NCBI GenBank assembly: GCA_947561715.1
Contig: OX387202.1
Location: 12,971,001-13,035,000, forward strand
From: Ascidia mentula
Lineage: Eukaryota > Chordata > Ascidiacea > Phlebobranchia > Ascidiidae
Direction: 5' to 3'
Length of the DNA stretch: 64,000 nt
Each line of letters starts with the position of its first letter. Positions within the stretch are counted from its first letter, which is position 1. The notes beneath the pieces are model-generated. The model was not told the DNA's origin, made no database searches, and saw nothing but the letters and a program-made list of their open reading frames with translations. A program made the position numbers and the translations under genes. Below, piece by piece: positions 1 to 11,832 of this stretch.

Positions 1-127
1 ATGGGGTTATTCACAATTTTACCGTCCAGTCTACATGGATACAAATGTTGGGTTTTGGTGCAAAAACTCCGAACAGCCCCACGGTGAACAATGCCGCGAC
101 TACCGCGTTCGCTTCTGCTGTGTTTAA
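1..127 (+). CDS. 3' end of a CCP/WxxW-family gene (last WxxW exon, partial)
   Basis: Read from base 2, the frame gives WGYSQ, RPV, DTNVGFWC, CRDYRVRFCC and a stop at 125-127. This matches the end of the last exon of the complete gene at 27779-32158 almost residue for residue, and the last exon of the minus-strand gene at 3059-3348. The domain is the mucin-type WxxW (CysD) module, a disulphide-rich extracellular domain. The rest of the gene lies left of the window. A poly(A) signal AATAAA follows at 287-292. It is therefore a third member of the family, on the plus strand. Confidence 0.8.
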   Translation, partial: WGYSQFYRPVYMDTNVGFWCKNSEQPHGEQCRDYRVRFCCV

Positions 128-286
128 AGTTCGTTGCCGTAATTTGCACAAAGCATTACAATCAATTGTACAGTAGTATCATGTACAGGGAATTTTGGTC
201 GCTAACTTTGAATGTTTTGTTATTTTTTGCAGTTTTTTTTAACACCAGTGCAGTTGCCATCATTTTTTTGAAAAAGTTAAATCCCA

Positions 287-292
287 AATAAA
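287..292 (+). terminator. poly(A) signal of the partial WxxW gene
   Basis: AATAAA lies 160 bases after the stop codon at 125-127, a normal 3'UTR length for this family. Confidence 0.5.
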
Positions 293-299
293 TATAATG

Positions 300-834
300 C
301 ACTATATACACCACAGGCGTTATATTGGCCGTCACGGTCTGACATCGGTCCCATACGAAAACGTAATGGCTAAAGCTGCAAGAAATATGAATGTTGGTGT
401 GTACGGTTATACACATAAAATGGCATATATGCAGTAAGACCATATTATTTACTTAAACTTTGTTCATGCTATAATTTCATGTCTCCTCTTGTTGCTCTCA
501 ATGTTTATGTCCGCAAAACATTGAAAATGATGGAATATACATTAAGAAATTGTAGAGCGAAGTCATTCTTGATTTTACTGCATTCGTTACTTACTACTAG
601 CTGCCGGAAGCAAAATTTCACAATGACTAAAGGTTTTCGGTGACAATTTAAAAGAGAAACTACATCATAATGAAATTTAAGAAATGAGACATGCGTTTAT
701 ACTATAACACGGAAGTGTTTAATGAATAAAGGGTATGATATGGAAGGATCGCCCGACTTCGTTGGCCTTTAAACACTTGGGATTCTCACTATATGCACCA
801 CGGGCGTTATATTTGGCGGTCACGGTCTGACATC
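300..834. repeat. Pair of about 45-bp direct repeats
   Basis: The segment ACTATATACACCACAGGCG and its continuation at about 300-346 recur, nearly identical, at 788-834, both ending in GGTCTGACATCG. The bases between them hold no gene I can recognise. Confidence 0.55.
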
Positions 835-1049
835 GACGTTTTGGTGGCATAAAGGACGTATAGCGCTACAAATTAAATGCCAATAAAAACATTGATTTTC
901 GGGTCCACGCGAAATCCATACAGATTTGTTAACTGGCCCTCAGCGCTAAATGAGATTTACCGCCCAGATCAGCGACATTCATTTCAAGTCACCCAAAACC
1001 GACATTTATTTCAAGTCACCTGAAACCGACATTAATTTCAAGTCACGGT
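835..1049. repeat. Dispersed repeat with an internal 27-bp x3 minisatellite
   Basis: This block reappears inverted at about 26150-26335 (shared words include GGCCCTCAGCGCT and ATTTCAAGTCACC). Inside it a 27-bp unit beginning GACATT and containing ATTTCAAGTCAC is repeated about three times, starting near 974, 1001 and 1028. The copy at 26 kb has fewer units. Confidence 0.55.
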
Positions 1050-1374
1050 TATTTTTTCGTCGTTAATTTCTGTTTTAATGAACTATCTAAAAATTGTTTG
1101 CTGTCGAACTCGACAAGGTCGCGGAAAAATTATTTTATGCAAATGATTAGAAAAGGTAAAGTTACGTAGTATGGCAAATATAAACTGAACTGAAAATGTC
1201 TAACAAATATGATGTAATCATAACCCAACACTATATCAATTATTTCGATCGGAATAACGAATAACATGATAACCGATCGACTATACAAATGCTGCTCCCT
1301 AAACGCATGTATATCCTCAGAATCACATTGCAACCAAGTTAGATCAACTACTTTTCCTGACAAGTCGAAACTCC

Positions 1375-1570
1375 CGGCCAGGCTTGAACTCACGACCGTG
1401 GGCTAACCAGGCCCATCGCTCTTGCAACTGAGCTACGGGAGCTCAGTGGTTTCACGGGGTATATTGTGGCCAAGGTACACTGGTGCGCAAGCGCACAACC
1501 ATCACATATATGTAAGGATCTCTACCACAATAATCCTGCCAATCATGCGAGGGCATGAAATATTACTACA
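1375..1570 (-). mobile_element. tRNA-derived SINE copy
   Basis: The reverse complement of 1378-1445 reads like a tRNA: CCGTAGCTCAGTTG (A box) and GAGTTCAAGCC (B box). The flank at 1495-1570 (GATCTCTACCA, CCTGCCAATCATGC, GCATGAAATATTACT) matches the element at 32519-32966. The anticodon arm is degenerate and the sequence is repeated, so I call it a SINE rather than a functional tRNA gene. Confidence 0.6.
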
Positions 1571-3058
1571 TGTATATCCTATAATCAGCGGAACTTGAAT
1601 TTTGCTGTGCTTAAGTTCCAAACAACACGACAGAAATGCAGCGATTACCGTGTGCGCTATTGCAGTGAATGATATTTTTGAGTCGATTTGTGCAGTGCAT
1701 GAAGACAGTACTTTGTTTTTCACATTAAAACACAGCGGGAAAAATCAAGGCGGGTCCTTTTGCGCAGCAACAGAGTTATCATTGCGTCGAAGTAAACGGC
1801 GCCTGTTTCTTAAATTCCTGTCGCCATGTATAACTTTTAATATTTTCTTTAGAGGTGCGCTATGACACAGCAATCGCAATAAAATATACTTTTATGATTA
1901 AAAAAATGCAGAGATTGTATATAACATACTTAAACACCTTAATTAAGGTGTAACGTATAATTGCACAATTACCCGCTTGCCCATGCGCGGTCGACTTAGC
2001 GCAGCAACAAACTTTGTCAAGGCACTATGGTTTTTCCTTGCATTTTACCGACTGTTTGTGGAAGGTCATAAGTGGAAGCCATCGCTTTTTAAGGCACTCT
2101 GCCTTTGTAGTTAAACCCTGATTTAGGTATCTCAATAATACCTCGACGTTTTACGAACAATGGACCGAAAATTTGTTGATAGGACTAACGTTTACGAATT
2201 GCCAAAGGCATGCGCTGACGGCGAATTTCAAGCACCCGAAGTAATGGAAACAATAGTTTCGATGGAGCACGTCAGCCAGAAAGGGGTTTTGCAAAGCCAC
2301 TAATACAAGTTGCACGTGCTTTTAATACAAACAGTGCTATGCAACATCACGTAACGTCTTTTACTCACCCGCCTCAAAACTTTACATTATGTATTTGTTG
2401 CTTGCATTCTCAACACAACATTTTACGGTGCTCAAAGATTTTGGCAGAATCTTTGGTGAAACTGATGTTTTAATATCTATTTTCAACATAAAGATTCAAA
2501 TGAAATCTGTAAGGATTTTTATCAGCTGTGAAGGTTTTTTAATCTTGAGTGTATTGCTGACACGTTTATTACTACTGTCGGTTTTTTCCACACCCATTGA
2601 TTTTCTTTTTTTCTTTTTCTGGGTAAAAAGTGTTTGTTTAGTGCCAGGTTGCACCTGACAAAAACATATGCAATTTCACAGAGCCTTTTTCTTGAAAATT
2701 GAACAAAGGTTTATCAAATTTTCTTCACGCATCCCCAGTATCAGCGTTCAATTTTTTTAACGAAAGAACGACGCAACATTTAAATATGGCATGCTTCCTA
2801 ATTATTTTTCGGTAACATTCAACCCTACTGAATTTGCACCAGAAATTTGCTTGTACACTTGTACGAGTAGATTTGTAAATTTGCAAAAGCAGTTGTCGCT
2901 TGAACTCAGGTAACTCGTAATAATGTGACTCTTGTTTATCTCTTCAAAATGCACGCGGTTAGGTAACACGCTTTATTTCAAATATGCATACGTAACAACA
3001 AAGGACTTTACACGATCCGGATTAATGTTCGACTATTATGTACAGAATTTCGGAAAAA
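1571..3058. other. Intergenic; no gene recognised
   Basis: Only short open frames are present, with no recognisable domain or copy elsewhere in the window. The last part (2972-2977) holds AATAAA on the minus strand, a plausible poly(A) signal for the CCP-WxxW gene ending at 3059. Confidence 0.5.
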
Positions 3059-6000
3059 TTATTCACAACAAAAGCGGACACGGTAGTCATGGCACGGTGA
3101 AAAATGAAGGTGTTCGTCGTTAATGCACCAAAACCCAACATTCGTATCCATGTGGACCGGTCGTGCATACCACGAATAACCCCAGCCATCGAGATTAATA
3201 TTCCGAGCATCAATAGCTGTTACATTTCCGCTGCACATTTGGGTCGGGTACATTGTCCTTGCATCGACAATCATTTCGTAGTCTCCATCTCCGTCCGGTG
3301 AGTCGAGGTTGAAGAACTGTGTCCACTTTCCTGACGGGCACGCGATCTCTACAAATGGGCACAAAATACTATGATTGTATAGCAGTTGTACAGAAACGGT
3401 GCTCTGAATGCTTCTCCACGACCTTTATTTATAAAAAAGATCAAGACAGTAAGGGTATATTATACGAAAACAAACTATTAAAGCGTTTTTGATGTTACCT
3501 TGACAACAGAATCGAACTTTGAGGTCCGGGCAAAGTCTTCCTTCGTAATCATTAATACATATTGCGTGTGCTCCGACTTGTTTCAACTTTCGACCACTCG
3601 CGCGGTAATCTTCATTAGAATTAGCAAGTCGGACATCCATTGATGTTGGGTAGTTTTGGCAAAGAGCTCCTCTGGTAGAGTATAAAACCATTCCTTCCCA
3701 ATCACCAGTGCCACTTGGATTGTCCTGTTCTAAGAATCGTGTCCATTTCTGACTACAAGGCGGCGGGCCTGATGATTCAAAGTTGTAATTAATGTACGTC
3801 TCTAGAGAAGACTGCTTAATTTGTACCAACAGGCCCCACTAGAGAGGGTTGCAGAGCACCAGGGAGCGTGGAAATAGTAAAACGAGGCCCTAGAACACCG
3901 TTTTTTTGCCGACAAACTTACGGATTTTGTTTGTAAAGTCTGTGTTCGCCTAATATTTATATGATCTTTAAAAACACAAACAATCGCACCGGCACATGTT
4001 TTGCTCTCCGGGGCTCTGCGTATTTGGTTGTTCCCTTATTTGTCAGTACCAGTTCACACCTGTTTTTATAAAGAATTTGTTCCCGTAAAACATTTGTACC
4101 GGTTGAATCACATTAGAGCCAATATTTAAGAGCTAAGTTAAAACATTTAATTCCTTACCTTCTGGAATCGGAAGACAAAATCGCACGCCGTATTGTATGT
4201 TGCATACACGACCATCGATCTGTTCAGAATTTAAACAACTGAGACCTCTTTGTGGATCAACGTGAACAATCTGACGATCCAAGCGATAATGGTACGCCAT
4301 TCTATTATTCTCGTAAATTATGTCAACGGCGCTGGGCAATTGCTTGGGACACATGTCCGGATAACTCCTGCAGTATTGGTTAAGGTTGGCAAAAGTCCCG
4401 TCTCTTGATCGAATGTAGGGAAAAAAGTACATCGTCCAACTGCCGTTAACACATTGCGGGGTCTCTGATATTAACAATAAAAAGTTAGTTTGAACATTAG
4501 GTTTGCAGGCTTGGCAACCCAGGCATTGCAGCCTAGCTGGATCAGCTTTTAACTGACAAGTCGGAGCAAGATTTGAAAAATCAACCTCACTGGTAAGCAA
4601 AAAGTGGCAAATGCCTGGGCTGCCAAGCCTGCAAACCTAATGATCGCGATACAATAGCTGTGATCGCCAAGCAAGGACCTGCGCAGTGGGGCGATCCTGC
4701 CAATCATGCCATTGCATGAAATATTACTGCGTTAGTTTCAACATCATTGAAATTAATTAGGAATGTAACGAAGCATTTCTTTGAATTACAATTTGAGTTA
4801 TAAATTTTCGATGTAATATAACAGACGGAAAATGAAACTACAGATGTTCACCATCAATCTATCGTGCAAATTTTTGACTAAACTTAACCACACCAAAACG
4901 ATTTTTACCCAGTACTGTACAGTTGGGTGCTGGGTAACTCCAAGCTCCATTTTGGAGACATGTCAGCAAATAGTATCCCTCTATTCCATATCCAGAATTG
5001 CAAGAATAGCTTACTGTGTCGTTTACATTGTACATCTCCTTTACTGGTTGGAAATTTCCGTTTACTGTGTCGTTGGGAGGGTTGCACTGAATACCTAAAA
5101 TGGTAAAACATATCAATATAAGCAAGGATAAAATTTAACCTATATGTTCTGTTTGACTGTAATTTAACGCCTTTAATATGATTGGTTTGTGTGGTTTCAT
5201 AAAAGTAGTTTGTTTCCGGGCATTCGTTCGAATTTGTGGGATAGTCTTGCAGATTGGTGTTGCAAGTTTAAAAGCCACAAAACCGGCCATTGAGTACATC
5301 TAAGTTTTGATTAATTAGTTGCAATGTATTTTAATAAAGATGTGACAGAATACGATTATTGCGGAAATTGTCAATACCCAAATTGAAATAAAGTGTCTTA
5401 AGCTATAAATAAAGAAAACATATAGTAATTACCTTGGCAACTAAAGCTTTTAAAATAAACAGCTTACCGGATGGGCCACAATAACCGATTTGCCTCCACT
5501 GATGTCCTTTAGTGCAAACCAATATTCCATAACCAGTAAGCTGATATCCATGGTTACACTGGTAATTTATTTCATCTCCCAGTGAATAATTGCCTTGCAA
5601 AACCACGTCGAACTTCGCGTTATTTGGTGCAGCCGGTGCATCACATGGTTTCTGGTTGTTTGCTGTGAAAATTGTAAGTGACTAATGATGGTAATTGGAA
5701 ATGATGTTATAACTAACCGCCATAACTGTTAGGGTAAGTACAGAGTTTTAAAACATATGTATTTACGCGGACAAACCCTTACAGTACCAATAAAATGCGA
5801 CTGAAACGCTAATTCGTTTCTAAAAGCATGCAGGTGATAGACAGCAACGTTGCAGGAGGCAAAAACGAATCACGATTGGAAAACACTGGGTTCAACAAGG
5901 TGACCTAACCTGTTTATTGCTGACCAATTGGAAATCGCGAAATATAATTCGAAGATCGTGAAACAACTTTTAATTTCAGACTTTCAGTTGTCTACAGGAG

Positions 6001-7994
6001 CGATTTTTCATAAAATCGAAGAGCAAAAAAAAACGTTAAAAGCATGGTTTGGATTAAGTAAAAAGAAATAAAGTCGGGCTGCTCAACATGAATTAGGATA
6101 CGTGCCAGAAATATCTTTTACTATGCGGCTGATTGTGAAACCATATTGTTGAATTGACGAAGTATTTTTTTGAATTACAATTTGAGTTATAAATTTTCGA
6201 TGTATCATAACAGACGGAAAATGAAACTACAGATGTTCAACATCAATATATCGTGCAAATTTCAGACTGAACTTAACCACATGTTTTTAAACCAAAACGA
6301 TTTTTACCCAGCACTGTACAGTTGGGTGTTGGGTAACTCCAAGCTCCATCTTGGAGGCAGGTAAGGAAATAGTATCCCTCTATTCCATATCCAGAGTTGC
6401 AAGAATAGCTCACTAAGTCGTTTACATTGTACATCTCCTTCACAGGCTGGTAGACCCCGTTTGTTGTATTGTTTGGAGGGTTGCACTGAATACCTGAAAT
6501 GGGAAGATTTATCATTATGAGCAAGGATTAAATATCAATTATATGCTTTGTTTGGCTATAATTTAACGCCTTAATAAAAATGGCTTGTGTGGTTTCATAA
6601 AAGTAGTTTGTTTCCGGGCATTTGTACGTGGGATAGTCTTTGTGCAGGTTGGTGTTGCAAGTTTAAAAAGAACACGAAAACTGGCCATTGAGTACATCTA
6701 AGTTTTGATTTAGTTGGAATGGGTAAGGTTTTTGTTGCAATGTATTTTAATAAACATGAATGTGACAGAAGACGATTAATGCGGAAATTGTCAATACCCA
6801 AACTAAAGTTAAGTGTCTTAAGCTGTAAGTAAAGAAAACATACGTTAACTACCTTAGCAAATAAAGCTTTTAAAATTTTGACAGCTTACCGGATGGGCCA
6901 CAACAACCAATTTGCCTCCACCGATGGCCTTTAGTGCAAACCAATATTCCATAACCAGTAAGCTGATATCCATGGTTACACTGGTAATTTATTTCATCTC
7001 CCAGTGAATAATTGCTATGCAAAACAACGCCGAACTTTGCGTTATTTGGTGCAGCCGGAGCATCGCATTTTTTCTGGTTGTTTGCTGTGAAAATTGTAAG
7101 TAGTAATACAGAGTTTGAATACATATGTATTTACACGGCTAAACCCTTACAGTACCAATAAAATGCAACCGATGCTCTAATTCGTTTCTAAAAACATGTA
7201 AGTGATAGACAGCAACGTTGCAGGAGTTCAAAAACGAATCACGATTGGAAAACACTAGGTTCCAACAAGGTGACCTAACTTATTTATTGCAAATGGAAGT
7301 CGCGAAATATAATTTTAAGTTAGTGAAACATTTTTTTAATTCACGCTGTCTGTTGGTTACAGCAGCGATTTGTCGTAAAATCAAGGAGCAAAAAAAAAAC
7401 TTTAAAAGCCTTTTTTTCAGTAAGTAAAAACTAGTTGTCGCCTCTTTATAAAATAAAGTCGGGGTGCACACCACAAATGATGAAACGTGCCAGAAATATC
7501 TTTTACTACGCGGCTGTTTGCGAAACCATATTGTTGAAGTAGTTACTATAGTATATTACTATTACTGCCAGGCATATTATTATGTTAATAATGTGTCCTT
7601 CTGGCACAATTAACGAGTTTTTTATTATCCGACGTCAGCTAGGCTTCCTCTTTTTGATGCTTGTTTGTGTGAAACACCAATACCCTGATCAAGCCTAACA
7701 GAACAGCAGGTAAAAAGTTTGACAATAAAAGTCACGTTAATTCCGCCAGAAGCACAGATTAGTAAAACATAAATTGCTACGGTGTTTAACATCAGTAAAA
7801 AACTCAACGAACTATGTAAGTGAAGCGTGGCGCAATATTTTACGCTTTGACGCAATCCAAGCGATGGATTTGTCATGCCTTGTGTTGTCCACCTCATAGA
7901 AAAATAACAACTTTAATAAATTCAAAGGTATAACTGACTTACCGCTTAATTTTAAAATGTAAAGCAAAGCCCCAAATGCTCCTAAAGCGTACAT
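3059..7994 (-). CDS. CCP x4 - WxxW(CysD) x3 secreted protein, 8 exons
   Basis: Exons (high to low): 7943-7994, 6890-7084, 6308-6493, 5468-5662, 4909-5094, 4159-4464, 3499-3768, 3059-3348. All introns are phase 1 and the total is 1680 nt, giving 559 aa. Residues 1-17 (MYALGAFGALLYILKLS) are a short hydrophobic leader. Residues 18-271 are four CCP/sushi modules, each with four Cys and a conserved Trp. Residues 272-559 are three mucin-type WxxW/CysD modules (e.g. KWTRF, SGTGDWEG, KVRFCC). CCP modules usually bind proteins in complement-like or adhesion systems; CysD modules are known from gel-forming mucins and CILP. CCP1-2 and CCP3-4 are a recent tandem duplication. Poly(A) signal at 2972-2977. 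The ATG at 7994 is the first in frame; a stop lies just upstream. Exon 1 is the least certain. The gene mirrors the plus-strand gene at 27779-32158. Confidence 0.75.
4495..4737. mobile_element. Intronic SINE/MITE remnant with inverted ends
   Basis: Lies in the intron before the first WxxW exon. AGGTTTGCAGGCTTGGCA (4499-4516) is repeated inverted near 4620, and the right part (AGCTGTGATCGCCAAG through GCATGAAATATTACTGC) matches the right end of the composite element at 32519-32966. Confidence 0.55.
4760..6150. repeat. Tandem duplication, unit 1 (two-CCP module)
   Basis: About 1.39 kb, matching unit 2 at 6151-7535 at a steady offset of 1385-1389 bases through introns as well as exons. It carries exons 4909-5094 and 5468-5662. 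Confidence 0.8.
6151..7535. repeat. Tandem duplication, unit 2 (two-CCP module)
   Basis: Carries exons 6308-6493 and 6890-7084. Shared intron landmarks with unit 1 include CGTGCCAGAAATATCTTTTA (6101 and 7486) and GACGGAAAATGAAACTACAG. Confidence 0.8.
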
Positions 7995-8018
7995 CGCTTC
8001 AAACGTAGTCGCCCACAC

Positions 8019-10628
8019 GAGATTTCTTCACCAATAAATTTTACACAGCTTCCACGCGCTTTTAAACCCATAAAGGGAAAAAGTTTGGTGCAAACTAACG
8101 AAAAAACGCAACCTGAGCGGCATTTCTTCCCATGGCTTTAACTAAAATCTGTGTACACAGTTATTTGTGTTGTTAACGAAGCAGACGTTTTAAACGAGGT
8201 GTTGGCAACGTAAGAAAGTAAGTTTCTCTTACCGTCGTGACAAATCATGCGCTTCTTGTCAATTTGTTAAGTGCAACTGTACAAAGATAATATATTGAAA
8301 TAAAGAATGCAAACTAATTTTGATTTCGTAAAGGTATTATATGTCCAATTATACACCCGCGTGGGTGTTTTCAACGATACAAACTGTCTGATGTTCAAGA
8401 GTCTTGTGGTTCACAAGGCTACGTTTGATGAAAGCTTTGAAAATTCCCTGCCAGTATCGGCAAGCATGAAGTTTCGCGGTTTTCCAAGGACTTTGGCTGA
8501 TGTAAGCAAACACAAACAGTTTGGCGTAAGAAACCCTTAAAACAATATCAAAACTCAAAGCATTGTCACAACAGGGAAGTTTGTGCATTTACATGGATGT
8601 TTATCATAAGTAACCTGTACGCACAAAGATAAATGTTTTTCATAGGTTATTTTAAATTTATGGTTCACAAGCCTCCAAATGCATAAGGAATTGTAATATA
8701 TTGTTTTTCTTGTGTAATTATGCAATGCGTTTTTAGTTCGTCACTTTAACTAAAGCAGGTTAGCTGCGCGACCCTACGTTTCAAGTCTAAAAAATGTGAC
8801 GCAAATATCAGACCTATAGCAAGCCCTTCAAAACAACCCTTATCTAAAAATAAGTTTTGGGTTTCAACCTTATGCCTGGTGCCCTTTTTGGGGGCAAAGT
8901 GTGCATGATTCGGCAGAAATGCTTGGGAAACTCCAAACCTCAAAGTGCGTGCGTGATGAATCCATGTTTGTGATGGATATAAACACGTCGTGTTCACAAC
9001 TTCTGGTGGGAAAAACATCGCTTTATTTATATACTTCTTATCTTTTGAAACGTCAGTTTTGACGAAGATTGAACGAACGATTGTCGAAACTTTAATTTAC
9101 TTTTAAATGGGTTGAAGAAAGCGTCAACAATGGGCCGGACATTACAGTGGTGCAGAAAAAGATTCGCAGAAACTTGATTTAGACAAGTGTTCTTCAATAA
9201 AACACGTGCAGCGCGGCTTTTTGGGGAAGATTTTACGTTTAGACAAAACAGTTGTCGTCGATTTTTTCCATGTTTTTTGCGATTTGGTTATTAACATCAG
9301 AAGGGCGCGACCAATAGGTTTGAGAACAACTATCTAAACTAAACCAATGCATTTTGGGCAATCTTGACCTGCAGCATTGTGACGTCAGACTCATTGTTGA
9401 CGGAAAGTCGGAACCATAAAAATAGTATTTTAAAAGTAAACACCAAACACACAAGCTTAAGTATTAAACTCGCAAAAAACAGTTGGTTTTGTAATTTTTA
9501 GTGTTAAAAATTAGATGCGACAAACACACAGCATACGTGACAAACTCCCTTAGATGACAATGCGAAAAGCATGGTGAAAGGTAAAATGTCAAAGTCACTC
9601 ACCCGTAGTAACGAAAAGGCAAATAACGGAAAGTTTCTGATGAAACACGCCGTCAAAGAAGTTTGTTTTGCAAAACCTTCACTGAATCAAGTTGACCGCG
9701 CAGAAGAATTTGACCTATGATTTAAATAGCAGTCTAGAAAATCCGTCGGAAAACGCAATCCCTTCCAATAAAAAGTCTTAGAAATAGCCTGTTGTGGTCA
9801 CGCCTGACTACATATTCACGACAGCAACGCTGCGCTTGCATGCCACAGCCGCGTGGTTTGCGGAATGTGCCGCAATGCATTCTGCGCAACTATTCTATTT
9901 GTGTGTGCGCTATTTTCGTGCAATTACCTACCCTTTAAAGGCGTAAGCTTTGTTTTTCATTCCATTGTTTTGCAATGGTTCAACGAATACAAAGAATGAC
10001 AACATTGCCTAATTCTAGCTAGAAACAATTTGCACATATCAGCAGAAATGGCACTGGGCATATTACCTGAGAAATGACGGTTTCGGAGGAATTTGCAACA
10101 AGTCTTTTTGCTTTTGTATGCGGTATTAATAGTTATACGGCTGGGGTTTTGCACCGTTTGCAATGATCAAAACGTTCAATTGTTGATACCAGATGTATGC
10201 GACATTCAGTCATTATCCATTAAACGTATCCAACCTGACAAACTTTTGGTAATTTTTGACATTTTGCGAAACAACAAATTGCACAATAAGATGCAATAAT
10301 TGCACCTTTAACAAAAATAGGTTTTGGGCGTTTTAAATCAGGTAGTTATTTGGTGCTGTAGAAAATTTAACTAAAAATTGAGCTCAAACTTCAGACTTGA
10401 TTTACAGAAAATGAATGTTTTAAAGGCCCAGTCATTTTGGGTTTTACCCACTTTTGACCCCTGGGTGAATTTGATCCCCACTGAAAATTATTTGGGGTGC
10501 AAGACCAACAAAAAATGTAACTGGGTTTTACAAAAAATGAATCGTTTGAGTGTCCTATTTATTGTGGTGTTATACAAGGTCCATTCCTTTTATTTCAAGT
10601 TTAAAGTAAGCGAAAGCAATGTATTTAC
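8019..10628. other. Gene-poor stretch; no gene recognised
   Basis: I looked for splice-compatible domain exons and for repeats shared with the rest of the window and found none. Open frames here are short and lack family signatures. It may hold the promoter of the minus-strand CCP-WxxW gene (just above 7994). Confidence 0.45.
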
Positions 10629-10773
10629 CTTCAGGTAGGCCTTTACATTCTTTTCTTTTTCTCGAGGTGACAAACCGACACATTACGAGGTTGGTTCCAT
10701 CTCCAAATACAACAGTAATATTTTGTATGTTTGCCTCGTCCTTAGCTGTAAACAGTCAAAAACTTATCAACAT
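10629..10773 (-). pseudogene. Isolated GNAT exon 1 relic
   Basis: The reverse complement starts ATGTTGATAAGTTTT and then has an in-frame TGA where other copies read CGACTG. It is 145 nt instead of 147, so the frame also shifts. The donor end (CTGAAG/GTAAAT) and the words AAGGACGAGGCAAA and CTCGAGAAAAAGAAAAG identify it as exon 1 of the N-acetyltransferase family. No exon 2-4 is found below it, so it is a stranded remnant of an extra copy. Confidence 0.8.
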
Positions 10774-11832
10774 TTTGCTGTTCTAAGTTTCAACCTTGGG
10801 AAATACGAAACATTTCGCAAAAATGTTAACAAACAAATGAATGCTGGTCTTGCTAATGACTAGCCTAGTTTGCCTTTTTCTGCTTATGTCCACGATTTGT
10901 GTTTATTTTAATGAGCAAGGTGCTGGAAACCTGAACAGGCGACTGCCAGACCAGTGAGAGTCTAAACGCTTTAGGACTAGATCACGTTTCACATATAAGG
11001 CTAAACCCGATTCACATTATCATATTCCGTATAAGCTACCTCGCTACATCAGAAAATATCAACACTAACGTCGCATTTATACCAATTGAGAGAAAGTAGT
11101 TCAATGACTTAAACGCCAAGAACAAAGCTCGTATTGACCAAGTTTATGTCTGTGTGCAACCAAAACTGCTTGTTACAGCACTCATGCGTGACCGCAACGC
11201 GCCGGTGAACAAGCAGTGAAAACTTGCTGATGTTGAAACGTGTGTTATATTTTCTTGTGTTTGCCCCAGGAGTTTACAAACCTTTTTCCTTATTCGTGTC
11301 AATTACAGGTGGAATATAGTGGGTGACTATTTGGTCTGCTGGTAATGAATTATGTCACATACGATCAAAATCTATAGCCTACACGTACATCAAACTATTT
11401 GTCAAACACAATTCTTAAGAAGTTGATTCACAACTATCTGATAAAAAGCACAAATGCTCCAGCCAACTTTGACTTATGTGACCACCTTTATTCAATTGGG
11501 CACAGCGCTTGAAAAGTGCACACGTATATGTGAATAAATGTAATCTCTTCTTCGAAATTGAAGCACATGGGCTGTTTTAATGGCCCCAAAGACCTTGCAT
11601 TATTTTTTTTACAGGTTCTTTTTTAGGAAAGCCAGCGACAAAAAATGACAACAACACATGTATATTATTCTCTTGCAATTTCCCTTTTTTTCATTTCACT
11701 TATTAAATCCAACTCAGTCGTTTCCCCATTCCCTTCAGTGTTGTAATTATTGTACGGCGGCAAATTACAACAAAGAACGATACAATTTGTTTTGGGGGTC
11801 AATAGGCGGTCGCAACAATACACGTTAATCTA
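10774..11832. other. Former 5' flank of the stranded GNAT exon
   Basis: About 11060-11220 matches the sequence upstream of exon 1 in the copies at 16743-19596, 48480-51169 and 53280-55400 (TTACAGCACTCATGCGTGAC and surroundings). The match shares bases but not an open frame, so I read it as duplicated flank or promoter. The rest holds nothing I recognise. Confidence 0.5.

Noticed and set aside
1378..1445. tRNA gene
   Set aside because: Boxes A and B are visible but the arms are degenerate and the sequence recurs with the same flanks elsewhere, so it is a SINE.
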